Shown here: one piece after another, positions 48,540-57,764 of the stretch
Numbering within the stretch: the first letter of the stretch is position 1
Layout of the letters: every line of letters begins with the position of its first letter
Source of the DNA: Sipunculus nudus
Taxonomy: Eukaryota; Annelida; Sipuncula; Golfingiida; Sipunculidae
Direction: 5' to 3'
DNA: 64,000 nt
NCBI GenBank assembly: GCA_026874595.1
Contig: CM049315.1
Span: forward strand, 16,823,664 to 16,887,663
Position numbers and translations under genes: made by a program
The notes under the pieces: generated by a model
Seen by the model: only the letters and a program-made list of their open reading frames with translations
Database searches by the model: none
What the model was told of the DNA's origin: nothing

Positions 48540-49373
48540 CTGAACCATTCCCATGAAGCAAAACTGGATCAAACTCTTATCCAAGAAGTCGCCTGTAAAT
48601 TGATCTGTGTCCTTTAGGTCTTGGAATAAGTTCATCCAGAACTGTATCTTCTGCTTTCTCAGAAAGGCCCACCATGATTCTATTCTCTGGTTGTGATTGC
48701 TTGATCCGTAAAGAAAAGGGGTTTTGGCATAATCATCTTCATGTTCATATCTTAAATATCTCTGCATGTTTTCCATATATCCATTTTCTGTGCCCAGATC
48801 ACTTCTTATCCGTTTGGGAGAGCCCATTCTTGACTCAACAGCCTCCATATAGTAGCTTGCTATAACTGCAGGATCACTGTTTGTGTGGTATGCTTCAAGC
48901 CAGATTACATATCTTGAGAATCCATCAACAGCTCCGTTTATACATATACCGTATGGCTTCAGTTTATCATAGGAGTCAACATGCCATAAGAAATCGGGTC
49001 CCGGATTGCGATACATTCTTCTCCTCAATCTGTTCCCTTTTCTGAGATGAATTCCAATCGGGTCAATTATATGTAGCAAAATTCTTATCGTTTCCTGGGT
49101 CACTACAAGGCCCTCTTGAAGACACCTTAAGTGCATAAGTTTATATCCATGCAAAGATCCAATATTCTCGATTTCATTGGTCAGGAAAAGGCCGACAGTC
49201 AGTAAATCAGAGAAATGTTTACGGCGATAAAGTCCAGCTCTTGTCAATATCCGTCTGAGAGTGCGAAGGCTAAGAGAGAAGCCATCAGTGTGTAGACTTT
49301 GCAAAATTTCGGTATGGTTAAAGCCAAACCTGAAATACACTTCGAGGATCTCCTCCAAATCGGTCTCCGCCAT
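48540..49373 (-). CDS. Integrase-core (DDE) transposase, IS3EU-like, coding exon 1
   Basis: 278 codons from ATG 49373 to a donor GTTCAG/GTAAGG at 48540. Residues 1-55 look like a helix-turn-helix region (NHTEILQSLHTDGFSLSLRT). The catalytic core has D133 (WHVDSYDKLKPYG), D192 (RSDLGTENG) and E232 (NQRIESWWAFLRK), spaced D-58-D-39-E, in the order of rve/IS3-type integrases. All three acidic residues are intact. The family, often annotated as integrase core domain-containing protein, is widespread in cnidarians, molluscs and fish. Its role would be to cut and join the transposon ends in the nucleus. The start lies 58 bp inside the right-hand 21-bp array, with an AACAAAATGGCGGAG context resembling a YY1-type initiator. 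Spliced with 46589-46915 it gives 386 aa. Confidence 0.9.
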
Positions 49374-49431
49374 TTTGTTCTTAATGACAAATCAAGGGGC
49401 CTATACAACTTAAGCCCGGAACTAAGTAGCA
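49374..49431 (-). promoter_or_regulatory. Probable 5' UTR/promoter-proximal region of the transposase
   Basis: Only 58 bp separate the start codon from the 21-bp array. On the minus strand it reads CTTAGTTCCGGGCTTAAG and then runs to the ATG. No TATA box is visible. The array is the only substantial upstream sequence inside the element, so it probably contributes to promoter function (inference). Confidence 0.45.
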
Positions 49432-49663
49432 TATGTCGTACGTACGAGATAGTATGTCGTACGTACGAGATAGTATGTCGTACGTACGAGATAATATGTC
49501 GTACGTACGAGATAATATGTCGTACGTACGAGATAATATGTCGTACGTACGAGATAATATGTCGTACGTACGAGATAGTATGTCGTACGTACGAGATAGT
49601 ATGTCGTACGTACGAGATAGTATGTCGTACGTACGAGATAGTACGCGTACGTACGAGATAAAT
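49432..49663 (-). repeat. Right subterminal array, about 11 x 21 bp
   Basis: The same 21-bp unit as at 27641-27937, inverted. Ten regular units are followed by an outermost one with a small deletion (GTACGCGTACGTACG). The internal variants (GATAGT/GATAAT) come in blocks, suggesting local amplification. Confidence 0.95.
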
Positions 49664-49706
49664 AATTTATTTTTCTTTTACCAGGTGGCAGCAATACGCT
49701 TCCGTA
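49659..49706 (-). repeat. Right terminal inverted repeat, unique part
   Basis: Reads TAAATAATTT inwards-to-outwards on the plus strand and finishes AATACGCTTCCGTA. It is the complement of 27593-27640 with one substitution. Confidence 0.9.
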
Positions 49707-49712
49707 ATCAGC
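49707..49712. other. Right target-site duplication ATCAGC
   Basis: ATCAGC immediately after CCGTA; identical to 27587-27592 and one base different from the empty site ATCAGA at 21520-21525. Confidence 0.85.
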
Positions 49713-50165
49713 AAATATGATAGACATAATTAAAAATTTATACAGCTCATGTTGTTTGCATTTTATACAAATTAGCATCTGCCATTTAAAAAAATCATAT
49801 TTTACCATGTTCTTGTAACTATGTATCCACACACAAGAGTTTTGAAACCTGTGTTTATATTGTCAATCATGAAAGGAACACTGTCAAATTGATACTAGGA
49901 AAGATTTGAATATATATGTATTCTGTACGAAATATATATCTGCATTAGAATTCTTGGCATTGTATCCCATTGAAAAAAAAAGTGAAAAAATGTGTTCATG
50001 GAAAGGCAGTGGGGGCATTATATTTAGCATTTAAACTTACTTCGGCGAAAATTTTAAATAAAACGTATATTACATGGGAAATGCTATTGATCATTTATCC
50101 ATTTTTATGATACTTAGTGATAATCGTATATACTGTATTTCTATCTTAATAAGGTGGTAATTATA
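49713..50165. repeat. Duplicated segment, copy 2 right part
   Basis: Continues the segment broken by the giant element. It matches 21526-22018 through AAATATGATAGACATAAT, GAATTCTTGGCATTGTATCC and ACATGGGAAATGCTATTGAT blocks. The (AT)n and G-run insertions of copy 1 are shorter or absent. Confidence 0.85.
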
Positions 50166-50167
50166 TA

Positions 50168-50239
<72 letters not shown>
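50164..50239. repeat. (AT)n microsatellite
   Basis: About 75 bp of AT dinucleotide with one GT interruption. Confidence 0.95.
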
Positions 50240-50240
<1 letters not shown>

Positions 50241-50242
<2 letters not shown>

Positions 50243-50411
50243 GGTAGTGTTACCCTCCGATGAAAAGTGCAGTCCCCCCCCCCCCCCCCCCCCGAATCGC
50301 ACAAAGCATAATCTCGTAAAGTCTCGGCTTTTCAAACCACGCCGTTAGCTTCATTCTAACCACATTCACCTGATGATCGGGTCGCATCCCGTGAAACAGA
50401 CTGTTAACTTC
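50241..50411 (+). mobile_element. Retrozyme-like element copy with damaged hammerhead
   Basis: The body GAAGGTAGTGTTACCCTCCG, then AAAAGTGCAGTCC matches the body at 28882-28920. A 20-bp C run (50274-50293) follows. From 50354 the sequence TTCTAACCACATTCACC leads into the hammerhead core CTGATGA (50370-50376), stem II, GAAA (50393-50396) and the GTT triplet (50403-50405). After the cleavage position the sequence is AACTTCAG instead of GTGAAT, so the 3' strand of stem I is lost and the ribozyme should be inactive. AT tracts flank both sides. Confidence 0.7.
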
Positions 50412-50412
50412 A

Positions 50413-50415
50413 GAG

Positions 50416-50466
<51 letters not shown>
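50413..50466. repeat. (AT)n microsatellite
   Basis: About 50 bp of AT dinucleotide. Confidence 0.95.
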
Positions 50467-50469
<3 letters not shown>

Positions 50470-51844
50470 TGAAACCTCGTTGTGTCGAAGTCGAAGGGAC
50501 TGATGAATGTTCTGACTGATGATGTTCAATATATTCAACCTTCTTCAGCCTTGATTATTATCGATAAATACTGCACACTTTAGTTCTCACAAATGTTTTC
50601 ATGAAAGAACAACACAAGTTTTATATACATGTTTATATTAATAATAAAAACACATAAGTAACACCAAAATTAGGATTAGGATATATATATATATATGATC
50701 AAATAGGTCTTTGATATATTTGTGATATATTGGTGATGTTTATCTGTTGGAAAAACCCTACAATGGCGAACTGTGCCAGCCTACAAATCAAATAAATGTA
50801 GGTAGTGATTCGAACCCGCATTTTTTGCAATATAGTAAAAGAAGCAACGGGATATGCCTGTACCTCATAAGATTGCTTATAAAGTTTATAAATAAAACTG
50901 GCATAAAATTTGAATAATTTGAGCGACAAGTAATCGTGGAACCTCGCGTTAGGCTGTTTTTCAGAATTGAGGCATGATTATCTCATCATTCATATCAGCG
51001 GCTGTGTAAATAAAATCTCATAACACTGTTAAACAACAGTAAACACTGGCCATATTTCCTGTCCCTGTTGCGTAAGTACACTGGTATCAAAATATTTATC
51101 AGGTGCATAAGCTTTGTGCACCCTTCCAGTGTCAGACAAGACTGATATTCCAGTAATCACAGTTTAGGTAAATCTGGCTGAGAATTATGTATGTTTGCTT
51201 ATTTTCAAGCGCGTGGAAGGTGATATTTACAAAACAGGAAACATATTGTTATACATGTTGATGCATGTAACCACCTTGTACACAGTTTAATAATTTGAAC
51301 AAAATGTGACAATTAAAATTAACAGCTCATTATATTTCAAGTAGTACATATGCTACATTACTTGTTTTTAACATTAAATGTAAGAAATTAAATCTATTTA
51401 AACAGACATGTTAATTTAGGAATGGTAAACAATATCTTATAATCAGCTGGTTCACTCTCTCGCATTACTGTAATAGAATAAATAGTATGATATTTTATTC
51501 GTAATTCGACTAACTGTTCTGTTGGTCTTTCTGCAAAATTGATACAGCTATCTATTGATACAGCTTACGGTTTAAGGGTATTTACTTTTTGCCTATTAGT
51601 ATAACATTACTTGCATAACCCAATAGAACAATTAATTATGAAAACATTTTATTATAATTTGAGTTTAATTGTTATTAATGCAAGACTGCACCCATTTAGG
51701 TACATATAAACCCTGGTAATGTGTTGTTATGACCAGACCCTATTCTTCATTCAACCTGTATACGATATTTGTTACATGAACCAGATCGGTAAGCATGTTA
51801 AGTTATTCAGACCTGTAAGCTCTAAGGGGTAGTCATTAAAAAAA
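50467..51844. other. No recognised gene
   Basis: AT-rich, with short frames only (50699-50929 at most). No ends or family motifs seen. Confidence 0.35.
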
Positions 51845-53115
51845 TCTCATTGAATTTTAAGTCAGAGTTGTTCATTATTGATATGTATTGTGATACAATT
51901 TGTGGTGATCTTATGCTTTGTCTTATTTCTTGCAGGGGAGAGACATGTTCTGCCTCCTGCACACACCGGTAAACAGTAAATTAATAAATATGCAAATAGA
52001 CTCATCTTATAAGGAAAAGACTTTTTACATTCTACAGCCTCAGAGCTACATGTGCATTAATCTATCAGTCATGCTGTCTTATATGCCGTGATGCCGACTC
52101 CGTGCAGCCCATGCATTTTTGAAATTATATAAACCACATTTTCCACATATCAGTTCAGTTACAATATTTTACTATATACATGTTTTACAGTTGTATGTTG
52201 TGATCACATCACGATCATTCGATGTGTTCTTTTGAATAAATTTGACACCATACTAAACCGGGGTTTGGGGAACCCATAAAGGGATTCATGTTTTTGTATG
52301 ATAAATACTGTCAGAGCAAAAGAAACTTTTTTCCTGGTGATATTATCTGTCCGGTCAGGTTTTTTACCTAAAGGTTCTAGTGCCTTTTCCATCCAAATTC
52401 CTTGTAATCATTAAGGTAATGAAATATACTGTTAGTTAAAAAAACACACATACAAAAGGAACAAAGTTTCTTTTTTTCGTTAACCGGGGAGGGAGTGTAG
52501 GATTTTTCATTTACTCTTAATATATAACCCTTCACCCCTACATTATAAGAGGGCTCAACCATTAATGCCCTGAGAATGAATCACAGCCAGTTAATGAGGA
52601 GTGCATAGGATTCGGTCACGGGCCTTGAGGTCAGTCCTCCAGGGCCCGGTGGAAAGTCCCTTAGGGAGTAGCTTGGGTCCCTACGTATGTTTAAGGAAAT
52701 GAAGCTCGTGAAGCCAATGGTGAGGTTGAGTAACCGGTCACCCTTCAGTTCTCTAGTAAAGCATACACCCGAAGCATACCCTCCGTATCTGTAGTAAAGC
52801 GTACACCCCATTTGCCCTGACTGACAGTATACTGTTTTGGCATGTGAGTAATAAGCATTCTAAATTCGGACAGTTTTTTTTATCTATTGGTGATGCAATA
52901 CTCTGTTGTTTTCTATTATCTGTTAGAAAAACCCTACACACTAAAAACTTATTACCAAATCATGGCCAACCAGCCAACCACCCTCTCGCTCTCGCTCTCG
53001 AAAGGTCTCTCTCAGTCTTCCTCATTGTTTGTGCCTGCATGCAGACATTAGTTCTGGGGCTCCCTGATTTTACAGTCTCATATTTTCCTGAGCAGGAGAT
53101 ATACAACAACATATA
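51845..53115. repeat. Segment A of the permuted duplication, copy 2
   Basis: Matches 23262-24245, with an extra ~460 bp at 52088-52546 absent from the other copy. The 127-codon frame at 52844-53227 overlaps it but is not conserved in the other copy, so it is not called as a gene. Confidence 0.75.
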
Positions 53116-53209
53116 TTTAAAACAAATCATGTTTGCTCGCCTCAACAACCTTGAGTACTTTAGCATATACTGCGTGACAACTAGAAAACCACAAAAAAAC
53201 GAAGTTCAC

Positions 53210-53430
53210 TGCCTGCACAGTTGTTAAATACGTTATTTTCACGATTCATAAGAAATGAGTCTCTTGTTTAAAGTTACAATGAAAACAAGGACGTGCATAA
53301 TTTTTTTTAAATGCGAGAGCTTAATTAATTCTCTGTCTGTCTGTGTTTGTCGGTCTCTTTTTCATATAAGATAACTGAAAAAAACCTATTCAACCAACCA
53401 ATACACTTACATTGTCAGTTTATCTCACCG
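53210..53430. repeat. Segment B of the permuted duplication, copy 2
   Basis: Matches 22975-23220. Here it follows segment A after about 100 bp, whereas in copy 1 it precedes it. Confidence 0.75.
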
Positions 53431-53437
53431 TCTCTCT

Positions 53438-53511
53438 GTCTCTCTTATTGACTCTCTGTCTCTCTCTGTCTCTTCTCTCTCTCTCTCTCTCTCTCTGTCT
53501 GTCTGTCTGTC

Positions 53512-53573
<62 letters not shown>
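53438..53573. repeat. (CT)n/(CTGT)n compound microsatellite
   Basis: CT and CTGT repeats for about 135 bp, responsible for an arginine/glutamate-rich artefactual frame on the minus strand. Confidence 0.95.
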
Positions 53574-53575
<2 letters not shown>

Positions 53576-53839
53576 ATGATGACGACGACTAAGCAAATCA
53601 TTTAAGGCAAGAGTCTTCCTCGAAGACCTAAAAAAGATTAAACATGTACCCATTCGTATTATACTAACTGAATTTGATGTATACAATGCGTGGACCCTCT
53701 TATAAGAGGCCTTTTCTCTAGTTTGTGATAAGCATGCACCAAGCAAACAAGTCAGAGTAAAATGTCAAAAACCATGTCTTATTGAAAATGATATACGAGA
53801 AATTATGAGGCAACGTGACTTCATGCATAACAAGAGTTT

Positions 53840-54150
53840 GCTAGTATTCATGTGCTTATAACATTTGGGGGCACCAACATAAACAAACACGTGCAACAAG
53901 GATATCTTGCGGCAAATCAACTAGTTATCTTTCAACTTCCGCACACATGCAACTAACCACCTTAGGTTACAAGTGTTTTTTTTTGTCAACATTGGCACAT
54001 GTACTGCATGTAGTTTTAAACAGCTTATCGATAAGCAGTCTCATACACCTGTCATAGAGGCGTAATAAGGAATAGTCTAAAATCATTTATTTCTACCCAA
54101 AGGTAAGCCAGAAATCACTTAAATTCTAAAGAAAAGGCAGGTGACCACTA
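53840..54150 (+). mobile_element. Partial copy of the CCAATCACCT element
   Basis: GGGGGCACCAACATAAACAA, CAACAAGGATATCTTGCGGC, ACATGCAACTAACCACCTTA and AAGCCAGAAATCACTTAAAT match 32790-33090 in order. It ends in GGCAGGTGACC, a worn version of the element end. Confidence 0.6.
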
Positions 54151-54299
54151 CTTCATGGTGACATTCCATTATATGTTTAAACAGTACGTATGCGTTACGT
54201 ATGCCTCTGCAGCTAGCCATCGGGCACATCATATTTTCATGAAGTGATTTCATATAAGCGTGTGTAGTAAACGAATGTAGAGCGTTTCGATCTCGTTTC

Positions 54300-54722
54300 G
54301 ACTGAAGGAGCATTCTCAGACCGTTTGAAGGCAAACGTTAAGCTAGCTTTCCATATATGCGTGTGCAGTACGTATGCACATACGGTACATGTGCCTATGC
54401 AACTAGAAAACGTACGTCTGTGATTTCAATAATATGTACGATTAAAACGCATACGTGATGTAACGGACGGGGATTTGCTTTCTTTGACGTCAGTGATAGG
54501 GTATTCCTCTGGCAGAATACCTTTCTACTCTCTCAGCGCTTTACTATATCCCCAGTTTTGCTTCAGACTTACCAAATACATATTAATGGGGTCATTGGCG
54601 TCCGTTTTCTACGTTTGCATAGGCACACGCACCGCATGTGCATATACGTACTGCACACGCATATATGGAATGCTATATACCTTAACGTTTGCCTTCAAAT
54701 GGTCTGAGAAAGCGCCTTCGTC
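54300..54722. mobile_element. Foldback/MITE-like inverted repeat
   Basis: Arms 54300-54418 and 54599-54722 are imperfect reverse complements. Paired blocks include TTTGAAGGCAAACGTTAAG with CTTAACGTTTGCCTTCAAA, and CAGTACGTATGCACATACGG with CGCATGTGCATATACGTACTG. About 180 bp of unrelated sequence separates them. No coding capacity. Confidence 0.65.
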
Positions 54723-54764
54723 CTCGCAGAGTTTTGATATCTCAACATCCCCCATTCATTAATT

Positions 54765-55035
54765 GCCTCCGCCAAGAGGGTATATGCTTTCATTCCCATT
54801 CGTTTGTTTGTAGGTGTATTTGTGTGTTTGTTCACAAAATAAGTAATTTAATTATGAACGGATTCTCATGAAATTTTCTGGGCATATCGGGATTGGGCCA
54901 GTGAAGACTTAGGTATGGATCCTGTACATGATCCCGATCCATGAATGTCATTATGGAATATTCACAAATATACGGTCACTTATGCATGTACAAATAAACC
55001 TGGGAATATGGGCCGAATTAGTGAATGGCGGAGGC
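54765..55035. mobile_element. CCTCCGCC MITE-like element
   Basis: The termini GCCTCCGCCA (54765-54774) and TGGCGGAGGC (55026-55035) are perfect 10-bp inverted repeats. The interior GTTTGTTCACAAAATAAG, TGAACGGATTCTCATGAAAT and ATGGGCCGAATTAGTGAATG is shared with 22241-22350 and 10627-10790. The family sequence looks like one widespread in marine invertebrates, but I cannot name it. Confidence 0.65.
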
Positions 55036-55495
55036 TTTCATTCATCAGAATGCAGATTTCTAGTTTTGAATATAACTTCATAACTTCCTATCTCGCACAG
55101 ATGTTACTGACAAGCCCACCTGGCGAGAAAGTAAAATAGGTGCTTATGGTACAAATTATAAACTGAGGAGAAAGGCCTAACATATGTTTTGCGTCAGTAT
55201 AGCTGCTCTTTTTACTCAGTGCCTAACTGACGCTACACCTTCCCCACTGATTGGAAGTCCGCAAGAATCACTTCCATGTACATAGGTCAAGAACTCAAAG
55301 AAGTAATTAATTACCATGGACCTCCTCCTGTTCTTCCTTCATCTCACATGCATTTTCGGAAAGGTTACTTCTCAATGATCAAATTTTACACCACTTAAAC
55401 CAGCATGGCATAATAACTCATGATCAATCTGCACTTTGGAACATCACTCGAGTCAAACAAGTTTACATTAAGCTGTAAACATAAGCTCCAAGCAT
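55036..55495. other. No recognised gene
   Basis: Short spacer between the MITE-like element and the LINE 3' end; nothing recognisable. Confidence 0.35.
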
Positions 55496-57760
55496 AGTAA
55501 GTAAGTAAAAGTTTATTCAAGAATAGAGGCCTCAGGCCCAAAGTTCCAACTGTAAACATTCAATATGCCATAACATTAACAAACGAATACTTACAAACGT
55601 GTATTCGAAGTTACATCAAATACAAATAAGTACTTGTGATTCTGTAAGATAGAAAAGAACATTCCTAAGAGAAAAAAAAATAATTCAAAATTCTCCAATG
55701 TATCACAAAGTGGTGCTCTAAATATCAATTATCTAATATTTTTGTCTTTTTATAAAACCATAGTGAACAAGGACTGCCGAATTTGAAATTTCTAACAGAT
55801 TTTCCAAATTGAAAATTCTTTTAAAATTATATTCATCAGGCTGAGCATATCATTTCTTAAATATTTCACACGTAGATCATTATACAAAGGGCATTCTAAC
55901 ATAAAATGACATTCATATTCTATGATATTATAACAAAGATCTTAACAGTATTTACATATTCTTTCTTCTCTGTCAATTCCTTTATGTCGACCTGATTCTA
56001 CTGCTAATTTATGGTTGCTACATCTCAATTTGGCGAGTGCCTTGTAATATTTGTATAAGGTACACATAATAAATACTTTTCTACTGTTAACAATGATCTG
56101 AAAATTCCATAGAAATACAATTTATTACTGGAGTTAATATCATTATGCCAATCTTGTACTGCCATGTCTTTAATCGTTGCTTAAACTGTTCAATAAAAAT
56201 GTTAATATCTCCCACATATTCTATCATCCACACATAACCAAATCCTGCCTGAAATAATAGTGTTCATCTTTCTTAAATACATGTATTACTGCTTTGGGTA
56301 TCTATTGTCATGCATGAGAATAATTTTAAATCAGTATTATATACAACGAACCACATATGTAACAAAAAATGGAGATCTGCTACAATCACCTAAAGCCGCT
56401 GCATTTTGAGTGTTATCACCTACACCAAGAACATACTTACAAAACTTATACTGTACTCTCTCTAATTTCAGTTTTAGAATGACACCAGATCTCACATCCA
56501 TACATTAAAATTGGTGCTGCAATACTGTCAAACAAATAAAAAAGATGTTTCACAGATACTTTCTTATATCTGATATTAAAATCCATGATAATACTAACAG
56601 CTTTATTTGCCTGCATTGCTTGCTGTTGGTGGGTCCTAGTCCATGATAATTTTGAAGTAAAAGTTATCCCAGATATTTATAGTGAGACACTGCATCCAAT
56701 TTATGGTTGAACAAATACCATTTTTCATTTTTCTAAGTATACCACCTCTTCTGAACACTATTATTTTTGCTTTGTCCATGTTTATATTTAATCCATATTT
56801 TATACAAAATTCCTGCAGCTGATTAAATAGTTGTTGCAGTCTTCCAACTGAATCTCCAAAATTAACTATATTATCAGCATGCATCAAGGTCATAATATTA
56901 GGTAGTTCTTCATTTATGAAAATTCCTTTACAATCAGAGTTGCACAAAGTATTAAAATATTCATCAATAAATATAGAAAAAAGTAGAGGACTTACCATAC
57001 AGCCCTGTCTTGTACCAACTGAACAAGGGAAATAACTTGTGATTCCCATGTCTGCAATGACACATGATTGCATTTTGGAGTACATTGATCTAATTATTTT
57101 AAGTATCCTACCATTTATGTTTTGTTTAACAATAAATACCACAATACATCATGTTGTACAGAATCTAAAGCTTTGCTTAAATCTTCAAATATACAATAAA
57201 ACCTACTCTTTCTCCTGCATAAATATTTATGAGCCAAGGCTTGCAGAACAAAAGCATGATCTATGGTGCTATATCCTTTTCTGTATCCAGCTTGTGCTTT
57301 TGATAATAGATTCTGGGTTTCAACATATTCAATCAACCTGTTATATAAGACTTTTGAGAATATTTTCCTTAGGACATTCAATAAAGAAATACCTCTTTCA
57401 TTTTCTGGGTGATTCATTGGACCTTTTTTATGTAAAGGCAATATTATTGCTCTGCTCCAATCATCTGGAAATACACCTTAACGTAATATACTATTAAATA
57501 ATGTTTCTATTAATGTCTTTAATTATTTCTAAAGAAAAGCCATCTGGATTTTCCCCTTTTCATTTGATCAATAGCATTTGTTATTTCAAAATTAGTAATA
57601 TCCGAGTTTAAAACCTCCACTCATGTTGTTCATTGTAATATTTGTTAAAAAAGCTGATAAAGCCATCCATTATGTCTCCAGGAATCTAAGTTTTGCAGTT
57701 ATTTAATAGATCTTTGAAGTAAAAGTACCATTGAATAGGTTCTATATTGGCTCCAAGCAA
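55496..57760 (-). pseudogene. Decayed LINE reverse transcriptase (minus strand)
   Basis: From 57760 leftwards the translation gives the RT domain in order. GFSLEIIKDI lies near 57540. The frame 57115-57441 reads MPLHKKGPMNHPENERGISL, then AQAGYRKGYSTIDHAF and a motif A equivalent. The frame 56636-57142 reads GTRQGCMVSPLLFSIFIDEY, then LMHADNIVNFGDS, where the catalytic YADD has become HADN. The C-terminal zinc-knuckle-like region and 3' UTR extend to a TTAC-type tail at 55496-55510. A stop, frameshifts and the changed active site make it inactive. It belongs to the group annotated as mobile element jockey-like in molluscs. Confidence 0.85.
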
Positions 57761-57764
57761 TTGA

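Larger units (their letters stand above)
27593..49706. mobile_element. Giant (~22.1-kb) TIR transposon, IS3EU-like
   Basis: The ends are inverted repeats (27593-27640 and 49659-49706) that start TACGGAAGCG, finish CGCTTCCGTA, and differ at about one position in 48. Both continue into inverted 21-bp arrays. The flanking 6 bp are ATCAGC on both sides. The unoccupied target survives at 21520. Inside are an intact integrase-core gene (minus, right end), an intact HECT ligase gene (plus, centre), a methyltransferase-like exon with a frameshift, hammerhead ribozymes and several nested repeats. From memory, the TAY/RTA ends and 6-bp duplication are features given for IS3EU elements; the superfamily name should be treated as tentative. 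An alternative is two smaller elements joined by rearrangement, but the matching target duplications and the continuous empty site argue for a single insertion. Confidence 0.85.

Noticed and set aside
49299-49832. Open frames of 95-136 codons across the right-hand array
   Set aside because: Same artefact as the left array; they overlap the transposase start region and the terminal repeat.
50503-50530. Further CTGATGA motifs as hammerheads
   Set aside because: Two CTGATGA strings occur but no stem II, GAAA box or cleavage triplet follows. The same holds for CTGATGA or its complement at 25830, 29828, 32560, 33672, 36076, 46670 and 55850.
52844-53227. 127-codon frame in segment A
   Set aside because: The homologous stretch at 23950-24245 does not keep the frame, so there is no sign of selection.
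53420-53746. 108-codon arginine/glutamate-rich frame
   Set aside because: It is produced by a CT/CTGT microsatellite.
57039-57497. 152-codon plus-strand frame
   Set aside because: It is the antisense shadow of the LINE reverse transcriptase on the minus strand.
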